From Desulfosarcina cetonica JCM 12296 (GTDB lineage: Bacteria > Desulfobacterota > Desulfobacteria > Desulfobacterales > Desulfosarcinaceae): a DNA stretch of 41,200 bases. The position numbers and the translations under genes are program-made. Shown here in pieces: positions 34,517-41,200 of the stretch (position 1 is its first letter; every line of letters starts with the position of its first letter). Location: the NCBI RefSeq assembly GCF_001311845.1, contig NZ_BBCC01000037.1, forward strand, positions 1 to 41,200, written 5' to 3'. Below the pieces are notes generated by a model. That model did not search any database. It was not told where the DNA came from and saw only the letters and a program-made list of their open reading frames with translations.

Positions 34517-37070
34517 ATGCAAAAAACAAAACGGCATGGATCGGGCCAATCTTTGGCATCCTGCTGTTCTCCTTGGCCATGGGAGTCTTGCACCATGAAT
34601 TGGCCGTTCACCGGCTGACGGACATCCTTTATCAGATCAAAGCCATTCCTCCCACCCGGGTGGTCCTGGCCCTGATCCTGACCCTGGCGGGGTATGGGGT
34701 CATGACCGTGTACGACCTTCTGGCCCTGCGCTACCTGCACCAGTCGCTGGCCTACGCCAAGATTGCCATGGCGGCGTTTGTCGGCGCGGCTTTCAGCAAC
34801 ACCATCGGGCTTTCCATGCTTGCCGGAGCCTCGGTACGCTACCGGCTCTATTCGGCCTGGGGGCTTTCGGCGCTCGAGATTACCAAACTGGTCTTGTTTT
34901 GCACCATTACCCTGTGGTTGGGGTTCCTGACCACCAGTGGTATCGTTTTCGTCGTTCACCCCCTGGCCCTTCCGGCACCGATGCATTTGCCCGGCATTTC
35001 CACCCGTCCGATCGGATTCCTGATGGGGTTGGCCGTGGCCGTTTACCTGCTGGCGGGTTGGCGGGTCCAACGACCGCTCAGATTGCGGGACTGGCGGGTC
35101 GATTTGCCGGACCGCAAGACCCGCATGCTTCAGGTGGGTGTGGGTGCCGCCGACTGGCTTTTGGCCGGCAGCGTGTTGGTGGCCCTGCTGCCGCCGACAC
35201 CCGGGGTCTCCGGCATGGTTGTCCTAGTGGCATACATGCTCGCCCAGTTGGCCGGATTGATCAGCCAGGTTCCGGTGGGTTGGGGGTTTTCGAAACGGTC
35301 TTCATGTTGCTGATCGGCGGAAGGATCCCCACCGAAACCGTATTGGGCGCCCTGCTTGTTTTCCGGCTGACCTACTACCTTTTGCCCTTGGCGCTTTCCA
35401 TGATCCTTTTGGCGGGCAATGAAATCGCCCTGCACCGGCCGTCGACGCGCAGGATCGTGGAGAGCTACCGGCGCTGGAGCGCCCCTGTCGTGCCGCCGGT
35501 ACTGGCCTTGACCACCTTTGTCGCCGGTGCGGTGTTGCTTTTTCGGGGGCCATGCCGACGCTCGAACCGCGGCTGTTCTGGCTAAGGTCGGTGCTGCCGC
35601 TGCCGTTTTTGGAGCTGGCCCATTTTGTCGGCAGCACCATCGGTATGATGCTGCTGCTGCTGGCCCGCGGTCTCCAGCGCCGGCTCAACGGCGCCTACTG
35701 GGCCAGCCTGACATTGCTGGCCCTGGGGTTGACGGCGTCGCTGTTCAAGGGGCTGGACGTCGAGGAAGCCTTTCTGATGGCCGTGCTGCTGGTGGCCCTG
35801 TGGTTCAGCCGGCGTTTTTTTATCGCCGCAGTTCGCTGTTGGACCAGCGCTTCACCCCCGCCTGGATGGCCGCCATTGCCATGGTGGCCATCAGCGCACT
35901 TTGGCTGGGCTTTTTCTCCTACAAGCATGTGGCTTACAGCGGCGATTTGTGGTGGCAGTTCGCTTTTAACGCTCACGCGCCCCGTTTTCTGCGTGCCTCG
36001 GCCGGTGCAGCGGCGGTATTGCTCTGTTTTTCCATTGCCCGGCTGCTGCGACCGGCCGTCCACCGACCGGCCCAGACCAGCGATGCGGAACGGCAGCAGG
36101 TGACCGGGATCGTCGAACGCTCGCCCGTGCCGGCCGCCAACTTGGCCTTTTTGGCGGATAAATCCTTTCTCCTGTCGCCGCACCAGGAGGCCTTCATCAT
36201 GTATGCGGTTCAGGGGCGGAGCTGGATTGCCATGGGGGATCCGGTGGGGCCGGAAACGGCCTGGTCCGAACTGATCTGGCGGTTTCGGGAACAATCGGAC
36301 GATTTCGGTGGCTGGGCCCTGTTTTATCAGGTGGCCCCGACCGGGCTGCCCTATTACCTGGATTTGGGCCTCACCCTGACCAAACTGGGCGAGACGGCCC
36401 GGGTTTCCCTCGACGGGTTTTCCCTGGCCGGCAGCCATCGCAAGGGCCTGCGCAGCACCCGGAACAAACTGGAGAAGGCGGGCTACCGATTGGAAATTCT
36501 TTCACCCGAAGAGGCCGTGGCGCGCATGGATGCGCTCAGACGCATCTCGGACAGTTGGCTGGCTGATAAAAACAGCCGGGAAAAGGGCTTTTCCCTGGGC
36601 CGTTTCGACGAAGGCTACCTGAGGCGGTTCGACATGGCCGTGATCACCAAGGACGACACCGTCGTGGCCTTCGCCAATCTCTGGAAAGGGGCCGACAAAA
36701 CGGAACTTTCCATCGACTTGATGCGGCATGACCCGGCCACGGCGCCAACGGGGTAATGGACTTTCTTTTCATCCAGCTCATGCAATGGGCCAAGGATCAG
36801 GGCTATGCGTGGTTCGACCTGGGCATGGCACCCCTCAGCGGCCTGGCCGACCACTCCCTGGCGCCCTTGTGGAGTCGACTGGGCACATTTCTGGCGCACC
36901 GCGGCGGTCACTTCTACAATTTCGAAGGGCTCCGGCAGTACAAGGACAAGTTCGGGCCTGTGTGGGAGCCGCGCTACCTGGCTTCCCCCGGCGGCTTGGC
37001 CCTGCCGTTGATCCTGACCCACCTGGTGCAACTGATTTCCGGTGGGGGCAAGGGGGGCGCGGACCGGTAG
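34517..37070 (+). CDS. mprF: MprF-like phosphatidylglycerol lysyltransferase/flippase, about five apparent frameshifts
   Basis: About 850 residues when repaired. The N-terminal flippase half is multipass (GAAFSNTIGLSMLAGASVRYRL; repaired QVPGGLGVFETVFMLLIGG). The C-terminal DUF2156/GNAT-like synthase domain includes FLLSPHQEAFIMYAVQGRSWIAMGDPVG, the SHRKGLRSTRNKLEKAGY segment and repaired NGVMDFLFIQLMQWAKDQG. GAGGAG precedes ATG 34517; one added A in 34521-34526 gives MQKNKTAWIG. Without it ATG 34504 would start. Other breaks: 35272-35275, T run 35539-35543, T run 35815-35821 and near 36744; each is fixed by one base. Transfers an aminoacyl group to phosphatidylglycerol, lowering envelope charge. 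Ends 40 bp from convergent pgi. Confidence 0.85.
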
Positions 37071-37110
37071 GGAACAACGCCTTCTTACGCCTTCATCTGC
37101 TTCGAAATCA

Positions 37111-38766
37111 TCATGAACGTCCGGTCTTGAGCTGACGATAGCGCCGAATGAGCGCATTGGTGGAACTGTCGTGGGTCAGGGCCGGATCCTCCACGCTTTG
37201 CAGCTCGGGGGTGGTCCGTTGGGCCAGGACCTTGCCCAGTTCCACGCCCCACTGATCGAAGGGATTGATGTCCCAGATGGCGCCCTGGGTGAACACGCTG
37301 TGCTCGTAGAGCGCCACCAGCATTCCCAGGGTCTCCGGCGTCAGGCGTTCGACCAGGAGGGTGTTGCTGGGGCGGTTGCCCTCGAAGACCCGGTGCGGCG
37401 CGAGCCAGTCCGGCGTACCCTCGGTTTTGACGTCCTCCAGGGGCTTGCCGAAAGCCAGGGCCTCGCTTTGGGCAAAAAGGTTGGCCATCAGAAGATCGTG
37501 GTGCTGGCCCTGTGGGTTCAAGCTCTGGCAGAACCCGATGAAGTCGCAAGGGACCAACCGGGTTCCCTGGTGGATCAGCTGGTAGAACGAATGCTGGCCG
37601 TTGGTGCCGGGTTCGCCCCAATAGACCGGGGCGGTCTGGTAGCCGATGCGTTTGCCGTCCAGGGTGACGCCCTTGCCATTGCTTTCCATGGTCAGTTGCT
37701 GGAGGTAGGCCGGAAAGCGGTTGAGATACTGGTCGTAGGGCAGCACCGCCACCGTGGGCGCCTCCAGGAAATTGGTGTTCCAGATGGTCAGAAGCCCCAT
37801 GAGTACGGGCAGGTTTTCGGAAAAGGGCGCCCTGCGGAAATGCACGTCCATTTGATGAAAGCCGGCCAGCATCTCCCGGAAGCCCTCGGGCCCGATGGCC
37901 AGCATGGTGGACAGGCCGATGGCCGAGTCCATGGAGTAGCGCCCGCCCACCCAGTCCCAGAAGCCGAACATGTTGGCCGTGTCGATGCCGAAGCGGGAGA
38001 CGCCCTCGGCGTTGGTGGAAACGGCCACGAAGTGCCGGGCCACGGCGGCCTCATCACCCAGTTTGGCAATGCACCACGCCCGGGCGGAATGGGCGTTGGT
38101 CAGGGTCTCCAGGGTCGTGAAGGTCTTGGAGCAGATGATGAAGAGCGTTTCGGCCGGGTCCAGGTCGAGGGTCGTCTCGGCAAAGTCGGTACCGTCGATG
38201 TTGGAGACGAAGCGCACCGTCAGGTCGCGTCGGCTGTAGTGGCGCAGGGCTTCGTAGGCCATGACCGGCCCCAGGTCGGAGCCGCCGATGCCGATGTTGA
38301 CGATATTGCGGATCGGCAGGCCGGTGAACCCCTTCCAGCGGCCGTCACGCACCCTTTCGGCGAAGGCGGCCATGCGATTCAGCACCGCGTGCACCTCGGG
38401 CACCACGTCGGTGCCATCAACCATGATCCGTTCACCTTGAGGCGCCCTTAGGGCCGTATGCAGCACGGCGCGCTTTTCGGTCACATTGATCGTCTCGCCG
38501 CCAAACATGGCCTCGATGCGTTGGCGCAGTTCGCATTCATCGGCCAGTTGAATCAACAACCGCAGGGTTTCGTCGGTGATGCGGTTTTTGGCGTAGTTCA
38601 GGTAGATGCCGGCGGCCTCGGCGCACAGACGCTCGCCGCGATGGGGGTCTTCGGCGAAAAGCTGCCGCAGGTGCAGATTGCGGATCGCGGTGTAATGCGC
38701 CGACAACGCCTTCCAAGCCGGGCGATCGGTCAACGACTGCCGTTGTTTCAAAGGATTCTCGTTCAT
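37111..38766 (-). CDS. pgi: Glucose-6-phosphate isomerase
   Basis: 551 residues from ATG 38766 (AGGAG upstream); full length for the long bacterial form. Cytoplasmic enzyme interconverting glucose-6-phosphate and fructose-6-phosphate. Visible signatures: substrate-phosphate-binding [15 protein letters not shown], the [10 protein letters not shown] motif, and the second signature [18 protein letters not shown] containing the catalytic base region. The C-terminal part ([18 protein letters not shown]) carries the conserved catalytic Lys. It is downstream of kup on the same strand after 67 bp, so the two may be cotranscribed. No anomaly. Confidence 0.97.
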   Translation of the reverse strand: MNENPLKQRQSLTDRPAWKALSAHYTAIRNLHLRQLFAEDPHRGERLCAEAAGIYLNYAKNRITDETLRLLIQLADECELRQRIEAMFGGETINVTEKRAVLHTALRAPQGERIMVDGTDVVPEVHAVLNRMAAFAERVRDGRWKGFTGLPIRNIVNIGIGGSDLGPVMAYEALRHYSRRDLTVRFVSNIDGTDFAETTLDLDPAETLFIICSKTFTTLETLTNAHSARAWCIAKLGDEAAVARHFVAVSTNAEGVSRFGIDTANMFGFWDWVGGRYSMDSAIGLSTMLAIGPEGFREMLAGFHQMDVHFRRAPFSENLPVLMGLLTIWNTNFLEAPTVAVLPYDQYLNRFPAYLQQLTMESNGKGVTLDGKRIGYQTAPVYWGEPGTNGQHSFYQLIHQGTRLVPCDFIGFCQSLNPQGQHHDLLMANLFAQSEALAFGKPLEDVKTEGTPDWLAPHRVFEGNRPSNTLLVERLTPETLGMLVALYEHSVFTQGAIWDINPFDQWGVELGKVLAQRTTPELQSVEDPALTHDSSTNALIRRYRQLKTGRS

Positions 38767-38810
38767 TCTGTTCTCTCCTTCATGAGACGGCCAGGCCATG
38801 CCCTGGCGGC

Positions 38811-38846
38811 CAGATCATCAATCAGATCATCAATCAGATCATCAGG
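38811..38846. repeat. Three tandem 12-bp CAGATCATCAAT units at the kup 3' end
   Basis: Units at 38811-38822, 38823-38834 and 38835-38846 (the last ends GG). The third unit contains the last codons and most of the kup stop (TGA, 38836-38834 on the minus strand), so the expansion lies mainly in the kup-pgi gap and does not lengthen Kup. Confidence 0.8.
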
Positions 38847-40750
38847 CGGACGCCGACCTCGATCACCTGGTCGGCCGGCACCTTGAAAAACGAGGTCGCG
38901 TCGGTCGCATTGCGCGACATGAACATGAACAGGTTCCCGCGCCAGCGGGCCATGCCGGGGGGGTGGCCCATGACCAGATTCTCGCGGCCGATGTAAAAAC
39001 TCGCCGTTTGCGGATTCAGATCCAGGCCCTGTCCACGGGCCAGGGTGAACACATGATCCAGGCTGGGATCTTCCATAAAACCGTAGCGCGCGATAATGCG
39101 ATGGAATCCCCCGCCTAGTTTCTCGGTCTGAATTTTCTCCAGGTTGGGAACCCGGGGAACATCTTCAACCCTGAAGTGCAGCAGCACCGTGCGGCTGTGC
39201 ACCACCTGGTTGTGCCTGACATTCTTGGCCAGGGCTACGGGCACGACGCTCCGGCTTCCCGTCAGGAAGATGGCGTCGCCCTCGATGCGATGCGGCGGAT
39301 GGCTGCTCAGATCGACGATGAAGCGATGCACCGGCAATGCGGCCGATTGGAGACGCGCGGCCAGGATTCGGCGCCCCTCGGCCCAGGTGCGCATGAGGGT
39401 GAAGAAAGCGGCGCCGATGACCAGCGGAAACCAGGCGCCATGCAGGATCTTGCTCAGATTGGCCATGAAGAACGGCACGTCGACGAGCAAAAAGAGACCT
39501 GCCAGGGGGGCCGCCCAGGCCAGCGGCCAGTTCCAGCGATGGCGGGCCACCACAAAGAACAGCAGGGTGGTGATGATCATCGTGGAAGTTACCGCCACGC
39601 CATAGGCGGCGGCTAACCTGCTGGAGGTCTGAAAGCCTGCCACCAGGACGATGGTGCAGAGCATGAGCATCCAGTTGACCGGGGCGATATAGATTTGGCC
39701 GATCTGCCTTGCCGACGTATGGCGGATGGTCAGGCGGGGCAGGTAGCCGAGCTGGATCGCCTGGCGGGTCATGGAAAAGGCGCCGCTGATGACTGCCTGG
39801 GATGCGATGATCGTCGCCAGCGTGGCCAGGATGACGGTGGGAACCGTGCCCCATGACGGTACCATGGCGTAAAAGGGATGGGAAGACGCCTCGGGTTGGC
39901 GTAAGAGCAACGCGCCCTGACCGAAATAGTTGAGCACCAACGCCGGCATGACAATGGCGAACCAGGTGAGCCGGATGGGCCGGGTGCCGAAGTGGCCCAT
40001 GTCCGCATAGAGCGCCTCGGTCCCCGTGACCACCAGAAAAACCGCGCCCAGGACCACGAAACCGTGCAGTTTGTTGACGAGCAGGAACCGCAGCGCGTAC
40101 CAGGGGAGCATGGCCGCCAGCACCTGCGGGTTGCGGGCTACCTGAACCGCACCGGTAACCGCCAGAAAGAGGAGCCAGACCAGGATCACCGGGCCGAAAA
40201 GACCGCCCACATGGGCCGTGCCATGGCGTTGGATCAGAAACAGACCGATGAGAATGACAATGGTGATCGGGAGCACGTAGGGGGTGAACACGGGCGTGAT
40301 GATGCCGATTCCCTCCACGGCGCTCAAGACGGAGATGGCCGGGGTGATCATGCCGTCCCCGTAGAGCAGACAGGCCGCGAAAAGTCCCAGGCCGACAACG
40401 GCCAGGGCGGATTTTTTGGCAGTCTTTTCGCTGTGGCCGCGGATCAGGGCGGTCAAGGCGATGACGCCGCCTTCTCCACGGTTGTCGGCCCGGAAGACGA
40501 ATACCAGGTATTTTACCCCGACAATCATGACCAGGGACCAGAACATCAGTGAAAGAACCCCCATCACATTGACCGGGGTCACCGGAATTCCGTATTCCCC
40601 GTGAAAGCATTCCCGGATGGCGTATATCGGGCTGGTGGCGATATCGCCGAACACCACCCCCAGGGCGGCCAGGGAAAGCTGCAGCAGACGGCCGTCGATC
40701 CCTGCCGGGAGGGTTTCAGAAGCTTTCTTCGCGTTTGTCGGTTCGGTCAT
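38834..40750 (-). CDS. kup: Kup-type low-affinity potassium transporter
   Basis: 638 residues from ATG 40750 (GGCGGAG just upstream). The N-terminus has the KUP signature LGVVFGDIATSPIYAIRE and DNRGEGGVIALTALI. About twelve helices follow, including YGDGMITPAISVLSAVEG and VLNYFGQGALLL, then a cytoplasmic C-terminal domain ending VIEVGVRLMI. A proton-coupled K+ importer working at moderate to high K+. It is the second K+ uptake system in the window after KtrAB. The longer open frame upstream of 40750 lacks support. Confidence 0.95.
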   Translation of the reverse strand: MTEPTNAKKASETLPAGIDGRLLQLSLAALGVVFGDIATSPIYAIRECFHGEYGIPVTPVNVMGVLSLMFWSLVMIVGVKYLVFVFRADNRGEGGVIALTALIRGHSEKTAKKSALAVVGLGLFAACLLYGDGMITPAISVLSAVEGIGIITPVFTPYVLPITIVILIGLFLIQRHGTAHVGGLFGPVILVWLLFLAVTGAVQVARNPQVLAAMLPWYALRFLLVNKLHGFVVLGAVFLVVTGTEALYADMGHFGTRPIRLTWFAIVMPALVLNYFGQGALLLRQPEASSHPFYAMVPSWGTVPTVILATLATIIASQAVISGAFSMTRQAIQLGYLPRLTIRHTSARQIGQIYIAPVNWMLMLCTIVLVAGFQTSSRLAAAYGVAVTSTMIITTLLFFVVARHRWNWPLAWAAPLAGLFLLVDVPFFMANLSKILHGAWFPLVIGAAFFTLMRTWAEGRRILAARLQSAALPVHRFIVDLSSHPPHRIEGDAIFLTGSRSVVPVALAKNVRHNQVVHSRTVLLHFRVEDVPRVPNLEKIQTEKLGGGFHRIIARYGFMEDPSLDHVFTLARGQGLDLNPQTASFYIGRENLVMGHPPGMARWRGNLFMFMSRNATDATSFFKVPADQVIEVGVRLMI

Positions 40751-40976
40751 TTCTCCGCCTATATGCGACGATGGGGTTGGGATTGTCAACTGCGGATTCG
40801 GGTGCTGAGAGGGCCTGGCCGGCCATGGGCACGGCGAATCTTCGCGCCCCCGCACCTGTATTGTGTTGACCGGCATTTGTGGTATATAGGGAGCAACATC
40901 CGGGCGAGGCGACCGCCTATTTTGTGCCGTATCACGCTGGGGCAGACCTCGCCGGCACACAAAGGAGGAACCACCT

Positions 40977-41200
40977 ATGAAACGGTCGAACGCTTTACGA
41001 TTTGTCGCCTTACTGGTGATCAGCGTTGCGAGCATGGCTTTCGTCGGATGCTATACGCCCATGGGGGCGACCGGATTATACCGCCTCGGGGGGCGCTGGC
41101 CGGTGCCGCCACGGGCGCGGTGATCGGCAGCATGGGTCATCGTTCGGGGCCTGGTGCCTCGTGGGCGGTGCCGTCGGTGCCCTCGTGGGCGGGATCATCG
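40977..41200 (+). CDS. Glycine-zipper lipoprotein, cut by window edge, two apparent frameshifts
   Basis: A very strong AAAGGAGG precedes ATG 40977. The signal peptide (MKRSNALRFVALLVISV) ends in a lipobox-like AFVGC. After the Cys, one added G in the G run at 41080-41085 opens ALAGAATGAVIGSMGHRSG, and one added C near 41158 continues ALVGGAVGALVGGII. These are Gly-zipper repeats as in outer-membrane lipoproteins of the SlyB/YMGG type. Read literally the frame stops soon after the G run. The gene continues beyond the window. Divergent from kup across 226 bp. Confidence 0.6.

Overview
The window looks like a piece of a GC-rich chromosome from a deltaproteobacterium (Desulfobacterota, possibly the Desulfosarcina/Desulfobacteraceae group). 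This is inferred from the gene content: sigma-54 enhancer-binding regulators, many two-component proteins, a family of cytidylate-kinase-like/BON proteins, SulP and SLC13-type anion transporters, Ktr and Kup potassium uptake, and MprF. No rRNA, tRNA, CRISPR array, insertion sequence, phage gene or replication origin was seen. About 19 genuine genes or gene segments carry apparent reading-frame breaks. Almost all are repaired by one added base, often in a short homopolymer, so I treat them as probable sequence errors and give full gene spans.

Layout. 1-4.2 kb: the end of a UspA protein, a small membrane protein, a DegP/HtrA protease and, convergent to it, an SbmA/BacA-like ABC transporter. 4.5-9.3 kb (minus strand): an apparent operon kinase-like protein > SulP > KtrB > KtrA. 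9.8-13.2 kb: an LTA-synthase-like sulfatase-fold membrane protein convergent with a lipoprotein glycoside-hydrolase-like protein. 13.2-15.2 kb (minus): a Lon protease with a response-regulator receiver domain inserted in front of its AAA+ module. 15.7-19.7 kb (plus): USP, USP, a 26-residue membrane peptide, an SLC13/RCK_C transporter and a second kinase-like protein. 19.75-23.7 kb (minus, convergent with the previous operon): a third kinase-like protein, a histidine kinase and a canonical sigma-54 activator (EBP1). 24-25.5 kb (minus): a degenerate sigma-54 activator (EBP2). 25.7-33 kb (plus): receiver, histidine kinase, receiver, DHp-only kinase-like protein, a second SulP, a fourth kinase-like protein fused to a receiver, and another receiver. 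33-37 kb: a possible leader peptide, a tandem USP and MprF. 37.1-40.75 kb (minus): glucose-6-phosphate isomerase and Kup. The right edge holds a truncated glycine-zipper lipoprotein.

How it works together (inference). The central 13-33 kb reads as a stress or energy-limitation signalling island. Two operons facing each other (15.7>19.7 and 23.7>19.75) have the same promoter architecture: a sigma-54 -24/-12 element, and two palindromic GTTGC-N5-GCAAC sites centred about 101-102 and 190 bp upstream of the -12 element. Both would give a leader of about 45 nt. A weaker third copy lies before EBP2. EBP1 has the GAFTGA loop needed to activate sigma-54. EBP2 has lost it, along with other catalytic residues, yet keeps a near-identical DNA-recognition helix, which suggests an activator/antagonist pair on the same sites. 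The kinase-like family occurs four times, three of them beside an anion transporter, and one copy is fused to a receiver.
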